Positions 10,099 to 22,500 of a stretch of 64,000 bases of DNA are shown here, one piece after another (position 1 is the stretch's first letter; each line of letters opens with the position of its first letter). The notes beneath the pieces were generated by a model. That model was not told where the DNA came from, ran no database searches, and saw nothing but the letters and a program-made list of their open reading frames with translations. A program made the position numbers and the translations under genes. The stretch lies in the NCBI RefSeq assembly GCF_030272615.1, contig NC_081406.1:139091361-139155360 (forward strand), given 5' to 3'. The stretch is from Cryptomeria japonica. Taxonomy: Eukaryota; Streptophyta; Pinopsida; Cupressales; Cupressaceae.

Positions 10099-12304
10099 TG
10101 GATCCTAACAATGACCCTTTGGTCAACCCAACATGGAATATGGATCTATCCACACAACAACAAACACAAGGTTACACACTCTCAACAATGTCAAAAAACT
10201 TGAACAAGATGCCTTCCATTGATGAAATACGACATAATTTGACAAAGGAAGAGCTTGAAGTAGCCCAACAAGATCCCGCAATAGTAATGATTCTCAACGC
10301 TCTCATTAATAGTGACAAAGATAGATATCTTGCTCTTTTAGTATAAAATGGGGCCAAGTTACCACCAGGCTAGTAGATATTTCAACAATATTGCCACAAG
10401 GTGTGACATTAAACCAGAATATACCTCAAATACCCGGTACAATGCAGACACAAGCAACAATTGCCACAACAACGCAGGGTATATCTCAAAATGCAAATAT
10501 GGCTACAACCTCAATACAGTCGACAATGGCACCACCAAGTTCCAATCTTACAACATGGACAATGCCAAATATGACATTGCAAGCTCCAATATCTCACACC
10601 ACTACCTTGGCAAATATAACTCAACCAACAATTTTGGTTGGTTCCACCTGCAATAGTCAGAATGTGAATCCAGGAACAACAAGCTTGGCTCCGCCAAATG
10701 CTACTCCAAAATTTGCATACTTCACACCACTAGTTGGGACTTATGGGACACAGTTACCTGGTTTATCTACATTTCAACAAGCTCAAAGGTACTCAAATAC
10801 TATTCCTTTTGTACGGAACATTCATCAGGTCAACACGCCAATAACCCAAACAGAAATTCTGACTCAACAAATGGAGAACCTTCGAAAGAAAATGGCCAGT
10901 ATACAAGCGGGAAATGATAAAAAGAGCTATAACATGGAAGATCTTTGTTTGTATCCTTTTGACAGAATATTAAACATGCCACCTTTTCCCCCACACTTCG
11001 AAACTCCTAAATTTGACAAATATAGAGGGAAAGGAGATCCTCGAGATCATATAAGAGAATTGTTCACGACATGCATTGAAGTAGCTCACAATGATACATA
11101 CTTGATGAGATTATTTTCAAAGAGCCCGGGAGGGACAAAATTAGAATGGTTTTCGCACCTTCCACCAAAATTACTTCATGGGGAGAATTAGCTGAATTAT
11201 TTATATCCAACTTTTCCTTCAACATAGAGAATCCAATCACATTAATGGATTTGTGTGAAACAAAACAAAAAGAAGGTGAGACTTTCACTACATTCTTAAA
11301 AAGATGGAGAGGCCTATACCGTAGATGTCTCAATCACATCCATAAAGCAGAGCAACTAGACATCTTTAATGCAAATCTTGTGCCTCTGATTAAATATCCA
11401 TTACAAATGTAATGCCTAAATAATTTAAAAGACATAATAGAAAAAGGCATCAAATGTGAGAAAGTCCTATTAGAACAAGGGATATTGAAACACCACAAGG
11501 ATAGTGGACCAACCACCAACACAAGCAATGAAAGACCAAAATTTTGGTCTAGAAACAAAAATGTCACAAACAACAGAGTTGTTGATGCATGTATTGTGAA
11601 CAAAGATCAACCAAAAATACCTCTACAAGGACCAACCGATAAGAACCAATCTCAGACAAACAACACCAATGCACTACAGTCAAATAATCCAAGGCCTCTA
11701 AGAATAGGCGCACCTAGAAGGAACTTCACACCCCTCGAAGAACCTATTGAATAAGCACTAAAGAAGTTGATACATAGAAATACCATAGCTTTAGCAGAAG
11801 CTAGGCCATATGAACCAGGTCCATTTAAGCCTGCTTGGTGGAATGACAATGATTTCTGTGAATATCACCGTAATAAGGGTCACAAGACAACAAGTTGCTA
11901 CAAATTAAAGAACCTCATCCAAGATCTCATAGATCAAGGTGACATCATTGTGGATAATAAAGCACCAAATATAGATCATACCATTTTCAAAGATCCTTTT
12001 GTCAAACATGACAAAGGAAAGGCTTCCAATTCTAATGCACAAAATAATACTACCAATTATACCAAAGCAGCATTTGACTATGCCATTAACACACTAAGTG
12101 AAGGACATGAAATGGTAGCTAAAATCACAGTGAATCCTAAAAGCAGAGATTGTACCGTCATTACTAGAAGATCAAAAGTCACATTAAAAGGAGTACCTTC
12201 AAACTGGCCTTCAATATCTAGCAACTATAATATGCTGGATCAGTTGAAGTGAACTCCAGCCCAAATTTCATTATTTGAGTTGTTGCGCATATCACTAACC
12301 CATA
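10099..12304 (+). pseudogene. gag: Element B gag, broken
   Basis: Likely start at ATG 10099 (MDPNNDPLVNP). A Thr/Gln/Asn-rich N-terminal region follows. The capsid-like gag domain reads FETPKFDKYRGKGDPRDHI, then TYLMRLF, LEWFSHLPP and FTTFLKRWRGLYRRC. A zinc-finger-like motif, FCEYHRNKGHKTTSC, is encoded at 11854-11898, as in Tat-type gypsy elements. There are frameshifts near 10350 and 11160, and stops at 11410, 11752 and 12250. The reading frame continues across the chromovirus C insertion into the protease region at 20323. Gag would form the particle and could be B's main functional product. Confidence 0.85.
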
Positions 12305-12312
12305 AAGCAGTC

Positions 12313-13875
12313 TGTGATGTCCCCTTCTAGTTGACATCTATCAACTTAGTAGATTAGCCTATTACTGACCCTCATAGGCTAATAAGATTGAATAGAGGGT
12401 CCTTTGAGGGATGCAACTTCTCTAGTAGATAGAGTTTTGTAGGGTTGGCTTTCGTTTGGCTTCATTCGGACTCCGTATGCTCAACTTACTATTTATAATA
12501 AGTTAGGATTTGATAGAGAGGGACCCTTACTAGTTTTTGTAAGGTGTTTGGTCATGTGTAGCTTAATCTGCTTAGTCCCTAGTTCAGACGACATTCAGTG
12601 TTATTGAGTAATTATGGAGATATTAATGTTTATTTGGTCAAAATAAGCATTAATGATTTTAAAGGATCATATTATAACTTAGTTATAATGTAACTTTATT
12701 TCATAACTTATTTGAGGGTCAAATCATCATTAAAGGGGGGGGGGCAAATTAAATGATTAATTATTGGGCTCCAACTCCAAAGTATTTAATGAAATTTTTT
12801 AAGTGCACATGTTATATCTATTTAATTTTATTAAATGCAATTTAATGGCTTTATGAGAAATCAAACTCTCTTGGAAAAGTATATAAGGATTTTAGAAAAA
12901 GGGAGAAGAGAGAATTATGTGATTGATTAGTATTTTGACATTGTTTATTCCTTGGGATTGGCGATCTTCTACAAGGGTTTCTGCAACTTGAGGAACGAAA
13001 ACTCTTCAAGGTGATTAGCATTTTAGGTGTTGAAATAAACACTGAGATCTGCTAATTGGATGACTTATGTCTGAGTCATCATTGGTGCATAATTGGTGAG
13101 ATCTTCATGAATTTATGTGTCATTCAAGGGAAATTACAGTCATTTATTATCTACAGACCTGGATGTGTGAATTTGCAGCTATTGACAATAGAGTTCAAGT
13201 TTTCTAATCTGTTGCTAAAGTGTTGTGAACAATGCACATGAACAATGCACATTAACAGTGCGCTATAGTAGTTTGAATTCTATAGAAAGGAATTTAGAAA
13301 GGTTAACAACTATATATATTTGACAAGGTCTTTCAATATGAGGAGAATCAAACCAATATATCAAGGCAGCCATTAAAATTCCAGGTTTTCTATATATGGT
13401 CATTGTATTAGAAAATCCTTACTTCATTGCATCATTTGCTATTATGATTATATCATAAAATACTTTGAGGTTGCATATGTTTAATGGAGATATAAGTTTC
13501 ATATTCCACATTCATGGTAGCATTCAACATTGATCAACCACTTAGCTTTCATGCCAACTATTTGCTTAAATGCCTAGTGGTTGTAGGTATACATTGGGAT
13601 GCATGAAAAGTGTTTGTCTTAATGTCAACTAGTTGTACTAGTTAATTTCAGTCATTACATGTGTGTGTAAAGGTCTAAAACAACTAACATATCATTTCTA
13701 TAACAACCTTGCATTGTTAGAAGCTTTCCATAACTTCATTTGCAGCCTACAAACCCAAAGAAGACAAATAATATTTTTACCACAATGGCTTCAAACATTG
13801 TATGGCAAGTGTTTGACAATATTCCTTGGGGTTCAAATAAGAGAAACAGGGTCAGATTAGCCAAGGGATATTATA
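12313..13875 (+). repeat. Element C 5' LTR
   Basis: 1,563 bp, begins TGTGATGTCCCC. It ends tattata where the 3' copy ends tattaca, so the canonical CA has become TA, a C-to-T change. It contains gaacaatgcac units near 13226-13255. The ORFs predicted in it are chance. Confidence 0.93.
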
Positions 13876-13876
13876 G

Positions 13877-13888
13877 TGGTATTAGAGC
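13877..13888 (+). other. Element C primer binding site, initiator tRNA-Met type
   Basis: tggtattagagc, one base after the LTR, with the same single C-to-T difference from tggtatcagagc as seen in element A. Initiator-Met priming is typical of chromoviruses. Confidence 0.88.
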
Positions 13889-14014
13889 TAAATCCTGCCA
13901 TCCTAAGGGTTTAAAAATTTCAGGCAGTCACGGGAAGTGGGTTCACAAAGATATTACACATGCAACAGAGCCCTCCTTGAAGGAGAACAAGGTTTTAACA
14001 GGCAGTCAGACACT

Positions 14015-15367
14015 ATGGGTGATAGGCATTCAGGTAGCCCACCCAGAGGGCATAGAGTTGAGGATGAGGAGACAAGAGAGTTTTTTAGGACTATGGCTAT
14101 GGGGTAGTAGCATGTTGCTCGGGTTTTACAGGCACTCACCACCATGATGGAGTGCATGAATCCTCCAAACAGACCCAACCGGGAACATGATGATAATAGG
14201 AGTGTAGCTAGTATTCCTAGACCTCACAGGGTTGCTACACGCACAGTTGACATACCTTCAAGGCCCAATTTATTTGCAGAGGAACTTGAGGATGTTGCTA
14301 GAGCTGAGGTAGAGCCTATCTTTGTTGATAATGTCATGATTATACATGATGAGTGGAGTATTCTTCCACCTAATGTTAGGCAAAATCTGAATTTTGATCA
14401 ATTCATGAGGCAAAAATGGGAGGTAGAGAGAAATAGGCAGGAGAGGAGGCCTCATTTCCAACATAGAGATCTTGAGTTTACCACAAGAAAGCTCACTCTA
14501 CCTTATTATGATGGCAGTGGTGCAGTTACAGCTAGGTCCTGGATCCATAAACTGGATACATACTTCACACTGAGACCCATGACTCAAAGGGATGCAATTA
14601 AGTTTGCAACCTTACATTTGGAAGGTACTACACATAAGTGGTGGCATAATGGACTCATCACACTGCAATATGATCTAATTATCACTTATCAGGAGTTTGT
14701 TGATTTGTTGGTGGAGAGGTTTGATAAGAGAGACCCAGAGTTTTATTTCTATGAGTTGGCACAACTGAAACAAACAGGGAACTTGGAAGTGTATGTTTCA
14801 AAGTTGTTGAAGTTATCATGCATGGTGAATAACATGTCAAATCAGTGGTTAGTAGTCTTGTTTATAGAGGGACTCATGGAGCCTTTGAGAGGTTGGTCCA
14901 AAGAATTTGATCCTCCAACACTTCTACTTGCTATCAAAAAGGCACGAAGCATGGATATGACAGCCACATAGAATAAATTTGGGTCTAAAGGATCAACGTC
15001 CTTCCAAGATAATAAAAATTACAGCAAGGGGAAAGAAAAGTCAAGCTTTAGAAATGATTTCAAAGGGAAGTCAACAACTGCCCCCTTAGATCGTGAGACA
15101 CTTAACGATTTAAGGAAGAAGAAATTATGTTTTTATTGCAAAGGTCCATATGATGCAAACCATGATTGTCCTTTGAGGCCTAAGGGCAAGGCAAACCGAG
15201 TAATGTGGGCATATTATGAGGATTCAAAATATGATCAAGAAGATCAGTATGCTATTTATGATGATTTAGAGGCTGAAAATGACACACATGGTCTACAAAG
15301 ACTTGATAAGATGGATGCAGAAGGTGATGAACACCTTAAGGAGGCACTTCTCACTAGTATTCAGTAG
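14015..15367 (+). pseudogene. gag: Element C gag, broken
   Basis: ATG at 14015 (MGDRHSGSPPRG). Two adjacent TAG codons near 14105 interrupt it, after which it is open to 14970. The retrotransposon gag domain includes LTLPYYDGSGAVTARSWIHK, FATLHLEGTTHKWWH and FVDLLVERFDKRDPEF. After a TAG at 14969 the frame goes on to a CCHC knuckle, CFYCKGPYDANHDC, at 15128-15169 and an acidic tail. The frame is constant (only nonsense changes) from 14015 to about 15700. Confidence 0.88.
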
Positions 15368-15710
15368 GAGGGGTTATTCAGATTGAGAGGAGTACTTTTT
15401 GGTCAGAAATTTATTACCCTGCTGAATACTGGAGCCATGCATAACTTCATTTATGCCAGATTAGTTGAGAAGGGAGGAATCCAAATAGAGGAGTTTGAGG
15501 GCATCTGAGTGAGGGTGGCAGATGGTTACACTTTAAAGTGTAACAGGATGATTACAAAACTCCCATTACGTGTAAATAATTATGAGTTTAAAACTAATTT
15601 CTATGCGGTTCAAATGGGAGATATAGATTTGGTCCTTGGTATGAGGTGGTTGCATAAACTAGGCAAGTTTACACTTGACTTGCAGGAGATGGAGATGTCT
15701 CACTGTTGAT
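15368..15710 (+). pseudogene. pol: Element C aspartic protease, active-site Asp replaced
   Basis: Follows gag in the same frame after a TAG at 15365. The active-site loop reads LLNTGAMHNF where the family has D-T/S-G-A-x-H-N-F, so the catalytic Asp (codon 15424-15426, AAT) has become Asn. VRVADGYTLKC and LVLGMRWLHKLG follow, the usual second half. A frameshift at about 15700 separates it from RT. Confidence 0.85.
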
Positions 15711-17200
15711 GGAAAGACACATATGCTGAAATATATTAAGGACAACAACTTTAGGATGATTACACTCAAGCGGATGGAGAGGCTTGCACCCCATGATAAG
15801 AACAAGTGGGTAGTAGAGTGTATGATTATGCCTATGCAATAGGATGCTTAAAAAGTTGATTATCACTCTAACATTCAGATATTGAGAACCAAACATAATA
15901 AAGTTTTCTGTGACATACCACCAGGGAGGCCACTAGATAGGGGTTTTGAGCACATCATTGAGATAGAGGAGGGTGTGGAGCTAGTAATGATTACTCCATA
16001 CAGATATCTGAAGCGCTTGAAAGATGAAATAGAGAAGGCTATTCAGGAGCTTCTGGCTATGAGACATATTCGGCCTAGTAAGTCCCCCTTTGCTTCTTCA
16101 GTTGTTCTAGTGAAGAACAAGGATGGCATATTGTGAATATGTATTGATTATAGGTTCCTTAATAAGAAGATGACAAAAAATAGATATCCCATTCTGCATA
16201 TTGATGAGCTCATAGATGAGTTACATGGTGCCTGCTATTTCTCAAAGATTGATTTGAGATTAGGCTATCACTAGATTACTGTCCATGAGCAGGATATTGA
16301 GAAGACTACTTTTCATTATCATTATGGACATTTTGAGTTTGTGGATATGCCATTTGGGCTAACCAATGCACCTGCTACTTTCTAGTCCACAATGAACAAA
16401 TTCTTCTAACATTAGTTGAGGAAATCAATATTGGTGTTCTTTGATGATATATTGGTTTACAATCACACTTGGGAGGAGCATCTCAGTCAGTTAGATATAG
16501 TTTTGAGCATTCTGGATAGGGAGTCCTTGTATGCCAAGGAATCCAAATGTGACCTTGGGATGACTAAGTTATTATACTTAGACCATATTATTAGTGCAAA
16601 GGGAGTGCGGATGGATCCAGAGAAGATATGTGCTATTGTATATTGGCCTACTCCTATGAACCTTACTCAATTGTGTGGTTTCTTGGGCCTATTTGGTTTT
16701 TATCACCATTTTTTTAACAATTATTCACGCCATGCAACACCTTTGACAAATTTGATGAAAAAGGGTGCCTTCTTGTGGACTCCTGAGGCTCAGGACTATT
16801 TTGATAGGTTCAAGGAGCTCATGACTTCATGTCTAGTTCTTGCTACACCTGAATTTTTGAATTCATTTGAGTTACAGTGTGATGCCTCTGGTGAGGGCAT
16901 TGGTGCAGTGCTTATGTAGGACAAACACCCTATTGAATATGAGAGTAGGAAACTCCATGGACTTGAGAGAATTTATAACATTTATGATAAGGAAATGTTG
17001 GCCATAATGCATGCATTGGCCAAGTTTAGATAGTACCTAGTGGGCAGTAAGTTTTGCATCAAGACTGATCACAATAGTTTGAGGCATTTCCTTGGGCAGC
17101 GTGACTTAAATGACATGCAACAAAAGTGGGTTAGCAAACTTCAGGCCTATAACTTTGATATTACTTATATAAAAGGCACATAGAATGTTGTTGCATATGC
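15700..17200 (+). pseudogene. pol: Element C reverse transcriptase and RNase H, broken
   Basis: RT fingers and palm are visible: [29 protein letters not shown]-type sequence near 16246, [17 protein letters not shown] near 16331, and the catalytic VFFDDILVYN near 16434 with both Asp kept. The F-x-D-D form is normal for chromoviruses. The connection domain (ISAKGVRMDPEKICAIVYWP) and RNase H (FELQCDASGEGIGAVL, then FCIKTDHNSLRHFL near 17053) follow in the same frame. In-frame stops (near 16136, 16273, 16384, 16408, 16917 and 17030) are mostly TAG. Confidence 0.9.
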
Positions 17201-18500
17201 CTTGTCACAACATCCTCACCTGAGTTCTATGGTCCAGATAGTAAAGGATTGGCAACATATTATACTGGCAAAGTATACCAAAGATAGCTGGGTTGCATGT
17301 TTGATAGAGGGATCAACAATGGACAACAAATATATAGTTGCAAATGACTTGATCATTTACAAGGGAAGAGTGTACTTGATCCCAGGATCAGAGATGAGGA
17401 GTAGGGTATTGCGGTTCTTTCATGATGAATCGAGGGCAGGACATCCTGGGTTTTTTAAAACATACAGACAGGTTTGTGAGTGTTTTACTTGGAAAGGGCT
17501 CAAGGCGGATGTTCTATAGTATGTTAGAGAGTGCCCTGTTTGTCAGCAGAATAAACAGGAGCATACATACCCTACTGGTTTACTTCAGCCACTTCCAATA
17601 CTTGATAGGAAGTGGGAATGTTTATCTATGGATTTCATCATAGGATTGTCGAGGGCATAGGGACATGATTGCATATTTGTGGTTATAGATCATTTGATGA
17701 AGTATGCATACTTTTATTTGATCGCCACCACTTATTCAGCTATACAGGTAGTAGAGTTGTTCTTTAGGGAGGTATTCAGATTACATGGCTTGCCTCAAAC
17801 CATTGTTAGTGACAGGGATACTTGGTTCATGAGCCATTTTTGGTAGGAGCTTTTCAGACTTTGTGGGACCAAGCTTACATCGAGCACCAGTTACCACCCT
17901 CAGACTGATGGTCACACTAAGATAGTTAACAAATGGGTGGAGGGATACCTCAGGAACTACATTTCAGGGAAGCAAAAGGCATGGGTGAAGTGTATTTACC
18001 TCTATGAGTACTGTTACAATACCACTCACCACATGTCCATTCAGATGACACCATTTACAACACTGTACGGGTATGAGCCTCCTAGTTTCATTGACTTAAT
18101 GTTGAGTGACAGTAGGGTTCCCAGTGTGGGAGACATGCTACAAGAGAGGTAGGACATTGTAAAGGCCCTTAAGGAGAATATAGCCAAGGCATAGAATTAG
18201 CAAAAGCAATATGTTGATCAAAAGAGGACGGAGAGGTCATTTGAGGTAGGAGACATGGTGTATTTGATGTTGCAGCCTTATCGACAATCTACTCTTAGGA
18301 AGAGTGGAGTAGAGAAGATCAAGCCACGATATTATGGTCCTTTCAGAGTGACCAGGCATGTAGGTGAGGTGGCTTATGAGTTGGATTTACTGACAGATAG
18401 CAGAGTACACAATGTGTTTCACGTGTCATGTCTCAAAAAGGCGTTAGGACACTATATTGTTCCTTCTACAGTTTTACCACCCCTAGATGATGAGGGGAAG
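17200..18500 (+). pseudogene. pol: Element C integrase, broken
   Basis: The zinc-binding HHCC domain reads FFHDESRAGHPGFFKTYRQV ... ECPVCQQNK (about 17418-17555). The core D,D,E region includes ECLSMDFIIGLSR, GLPQTIVSDRDTWF and STSYHPQTDGHTKIVNKWVE. The GPF/Y-type C-terminal module reads KIKPRYYGPFRVTRHVGEVA, then YELDL and HNVFHVSCLKK. Only nonsense changes (TAG at about 17518, 17659, 17844, 18150 and 18194) break a frame otherwise continuous from RT. Confidence 0.92.
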
Positions 18501-18664
18501 TTGATACTTGTACTTGAGGCTATCATTGAGTTCAGGGAGAGGAATTTTAGGAGACGTACTATCACAAAGTACCTGGTGAAATAGAAGGATTTTCTAGTAG
18601 AGGATGCTACTTGGGAGAACGAGAAGATTTTATAGCATTTGGAGTTGAGATTTCTTGAGGACAA
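18500..18664 (+). pseudogene. Element C chromodomain at the C-terminus of integrase
   Basis: Reads VLEAIIEFRERNFRRRTITK, then YLVKxKDFLVEDATWEN and EKIL, matching a chromodomain: start of the beta sheet, the W-K-x-F/Y segment with its Trp lost to TAG at 18582, and the conserved A-T-W-E. In chromoviruses this domain steers integration to histone-marked chromatin. One further TAG lies at 18633. Confidence 0.85.
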
Positions 18665-18668
18665 GCAA

Positions 18669-18685
18669 TTTCAAGAGGGGCAAAC
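18669..18685 (+). other. Element C polypurine tract
   Basis: ttcaagaggggcaaac immediately before the 3' LTR start. Confidence 0.82.
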
Positions 18686-19179
18686 TGTGATGTCCCCTTC
18701 TAGTTGACATCTTTCAACTTAGTAGATTAGCCTATCACTGACCCTCATAGGATAATAAGATTGAATAGAGGGTCCTTTGAGGGATGCACCTTCTCCAGTG
18801 GATAGAGTTTTACAGGGTTGGCTTTCGTTTGGCTTCATTCGGACTCCGTATGCTCAACTTACTATTTATAGTAAGTCAGGATTTGATAGAGAGGGACCCT
18901 TACTAATTTTAGTAAGGTGTTTGGTCATGTGTAGTTTCATCTGCTTAGTCCCCAGTTCAGATGGTGTTCAATGTTATTGAGTGATTATGGAGATATTAAT
19001 GTTTATTTGGTCAAAATAAACATTAATGATTTTAAAGGATCATATTATAAAGTTATAATGTAACTTTATTTCATAACTTATTTGAGGGTCAAATCATCAT
19101 TAAAGGGGGGACCAAATTAAATGATTACTTAGTAGGCACCAACTCCAAAGTATTTAATGAAGTTTTTAAAGTGCACATG

Positions 19180-19239
<60 letters not shown>

Positions 19240-20317
19240 ATTAAATGCAATTTAATGGCTTCATGAGAAATTGAACTCTCTTGGAAAAGTATATAAGGCT
19301 TTTGGAAAAAGGGAGAAGGGAGAATTATGTGATTGATTAGTATTTTGGCATTGTCTATTCCTTGGGATTGGTGATCTGCTACAAGGGTTTCTGCAACTTG
19401 AGGAACGAAAACTCTTCAAGGTGATCAGCATTTGAGGTGTTGAAATAAACACTGAGATCTACTAATTGGATAACTTATGCCTGAGTCATCATTGGTGCAT
19501 AATTGATGAGAGCTTCATGAATTTGTGTTCTATTCAAGAGCAATTACTATCATTTATTATCTGCAGACCTAAATTTGTGAATTTATAACTATTGACAACA
19601 AATTTCAAATTTTCTAATCTGTTGCTACAGTGTCGTGAACAATGTGCATTTACAGTGCGCTACAGTGCCATGAACAGTGCACGTGAATAGTGCACATGAA
19701 CAATGCGCTACAGTAGTTCAAATTCTATATAAGGGAATTTAGAAAGGTGAACAACTATATATATTTGACAAGGGCTTTTCATATGAGGAGAATCAAACCA
19801 ATATATCAAGGCAGCCATTGAAATTCCAGGTTTTCTATCTATGGTCGTATTAGAAAACCATTACTTCATTGCATCATTTTCTATTATGATTATATCATGA
19901 AATAATTGGAGGTTGCATATTTTTAATGGAGATATAAGTTGCATATTCCACATTCATGGTAACAGTCAACATTGATCAGCCACTTAGCTTTCATGCCAAT
20001 TGTTTGCTTAAATGCCTAATGGCTGTAGATATACATTGGGATGCATGACAAGTGTTTGTCTTAATGTCAACTAGTTGTACTAGTTAATTTCAGTCATTAC
20101 ATGTGTGTGTAAAGGTCTAAAATAGCTAGCATATCATTTCTATAACAACCTTGCATTGCTAGAAGCTTTCCATAACTTCATTTGTAGCCTACAAACCCAA
20201 AGAAGGCAAATAAAAAATTCACCACAACGACTTCAAACATTGTATGCCAAGTGTTTGACAATATTCCTTAGGGTTCAAATAAGAGAAATAGGGTCGGATT
20301 AGCCAAGGGATATTACA
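18686..20317 (+). repeat. Element C 3' LTR
   Basis: 1,632 bp, TG...CA, colinear with the 5' LTR. It differs by a (TA)n tract at about 19181-19233 that the 5' copy lacks and by an expanded set of gaacagtgcac-type units near 19628-19695. The target duplication cagtc follows. Confidence 0.94.
19181..19233. repeat. (TA)n microsatellite
   Basis: An unbroken run of TA dinucleotides of about 26 units inside the element C 3' LTR. The matching place in the 5' LTR (about 12808-12830) has only tatatctatttaatt, so the tract grew after insertion. Confidence 0.95.
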
Positions 20318-20322
20318 CAGTC

Positions 20323-22500
20323 CTGGCTAAAGCCTGACAAGATTCGATTGTTGCTAGAGATATTGATGAGAGCACATTTTAATCAATGGTGGGAAACTTG
20401 GCAGCTTCAAAGGTCACATTCACTGAACAGGATGTCCCTACAAACTGACTCATGCATAATGATCCGTTGCACTTAGAGGGGTTCATTGATCGAAAAAATG
20501 TTCAAAGAGTACTTATAGATGGTGGTGTTGGCCTTAACATATGCACTGTACATTTGATCAAAGCTTTGGGATATTTTGAACATTAAATTGACTCTACTAA
20601 AAGAATCAATATAAAAGCCTATGATGATGAGGAATTCCCTTCTAAAGGTGTGGTGACTTTACCAGTACAAGTGAGACCAGCTACAACAAATATCACCTTT
20701 CAAGTCCTAGACAGAGAACTAGGGTACAATATGTTGTTATGTTGCCCATGGATACATACAATGCAAGCAGTACCATCAACTTTTCACCAATGTGTAAAAT
20801 TCCCATACAATGGTATATAGATCACTGTCCATGGTGACCCAAACCCTTTTCAACATTGTAATCATTTAAGAGCAAGCTCAGACAATCAAGTACCAAAAAA
20901 TCAGGAAGCTCATATTCACCTACAAATGGAATCATTATCAATTAAAGAAATAGAGAAAAATACACCAACCACATCTTCTTTGCATATTAGAGAAGTTGGT
21001 TGTGGAAAATATTCCATTTCAAGTACATCAGATGGCAAACAATCATCATTTTCTCCCAAGGCCTTTGGGAAGCCTCAAAACACAACAACAAAGCAAGATA
21101 AAGGGAAAGAAATAGTAAAATACTCAGATTCTTATTCTTTTATTAGATGGGGAGACCTACAAGAAGAATCTCTAAATGAAGATATCAATCACTGGATATA
21201 CAGAGAGGAGGATGACATGGTAGTACCCAGGATACCTCTACATCAATATGGAAACAACTTCAAGATGTTACAAAAACATGGATGTGATGTCACTACAGGA
21301 TTAGGACTACAAAAGCAAGGAATATTAGAACTTGTTTTACCACATGAAAACCCAAAGAATCAAGGCTTGGGATATAAATATGTACCACAAATAACAGAAG
21401 CTAGACAATGCACATTGGATATATTGAACAAGCCAAGGTTACCCTCAAAATTCATACCTCAAAATCGGTCATCAACAAAGATGTATTTCTCCCCACCTCA
21501 AAAATGAAAGAGACCACCAGCATCTCCTTTTATGGAACCAGATAGTGAAGACATGAGGAAACTTCTACAATAGCCTAAAATAGAGACATCTAGCAGTATA
21601 GTACCTGAATCATCTACACAAGCAAACATGGTAACATATACAGGCTTAACACCAGTAGATGAACCAAATCCTTGGTTATTGTCAGTACTTTTGCCAAGAG
21701 AAACAACTTCAGCACCTCCATTTGAACTAGATGAAGAAAGACTGCAAAGACTAATACAAGGCTTAAGAAGGGTATCCACAATACAAAGGAGGTCTACTCA
21801 GTTACAACAAGCTCAGTTACCAAAACAAGAGCAACTAAGCGACACAAAATCAGAAAGTGAAATGTACATGGAAAGCATCACAAATTCTCATGACTATGAA
21901 TTTCCATCTGATAACGAAGACAAACCACTACTAGTTTATGATGAAGAAACAACAGATTATAACCAGGTATGCATGATATCAGGATCCTCTAAGACAATAA
22001 GAAACAAAAACTTGTTCCACATGCACCCATATTTGATTGACTGGGGGCAATAAGAAAAGCCACAATTAGCTTGGTTTCAAAATGTTAAAGCCATAGTAGA
22101 ATTCTTGGGTGTAAGGGATAGATTCCCTTATAATGATCACAAAGTTGGTTATGTAGTAGATCTAGACAGGACTGCATATTTTAGAGAAGCAAGCTCCTCT
22201 CTTAATAATGACAATGATAATAAAGCCAAACACATAATGGATGCCCTACCTATTGATAAAGAATGGTCAACATTATTGGTATAAGAAACAAATCAACATC
22301 GGCGATTTTGAGAAGGTTCATAACATTCACCTGGCAAAATCCCTTGATCTAGTGGAAAAAGAGAAATTTATCAAGTTCTTTAAGCAAATACCCATCAATT
22401 TTGCATTTTCTTATGTAGATATGCTTGAATTAGACCCAGATTCACTCCCTAATCCCATCAATAGTATGCACCTAAAAAGATATTACATCTAAGGGTGGTT
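20323..22500 (+). pseudogene. pol: Element B protease, G-patch and truncated pol
   Basis: Frame continues from B gag after one copy of the cagtc target duplication. The protease reads VLIDGGVGLNIC near 20511, with D-G-G as in Tat-type proteases, and YNMLLCCPWIHTMQAVPSTF. A long open stretch (20926-21507) ends in a G-patch-like segment, GCDVTTGLGLQKQGILELV ... NQGLGYKY (about 21271-21385). A variable acidic linker leads, after a frameshift near 22250, to the conserved pre-RT motif INIGDFEKVHNIHLAKSL ... FAFSYVDMLELDPD. The frame then ends SLPNPINSMHLKRYYI and TAA at 22490-22492. That ending resembles the extreme C-terminus of integrase (element D ends MNIMHLKRFYA), so RT, RNase H and integrase are missing. 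Confidence 0.8.

Larger units (their letters stand above)
12313..20317 (+). mobile_element. Element C: Ty3/gypsy chromovirus inserted in element B
   Basis: About 8.0 kb with two LTRs, an initiator-Met PBS, gag, protease, RT, RNase H, integrase, a chromodomain and a PPT in canonical chromovirus order. It is flanked by a perfect 5-bp target duplication, cagtc (12308-12312 and 20318-20322). It splits B between gag and protease. Confidence 0.96.
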
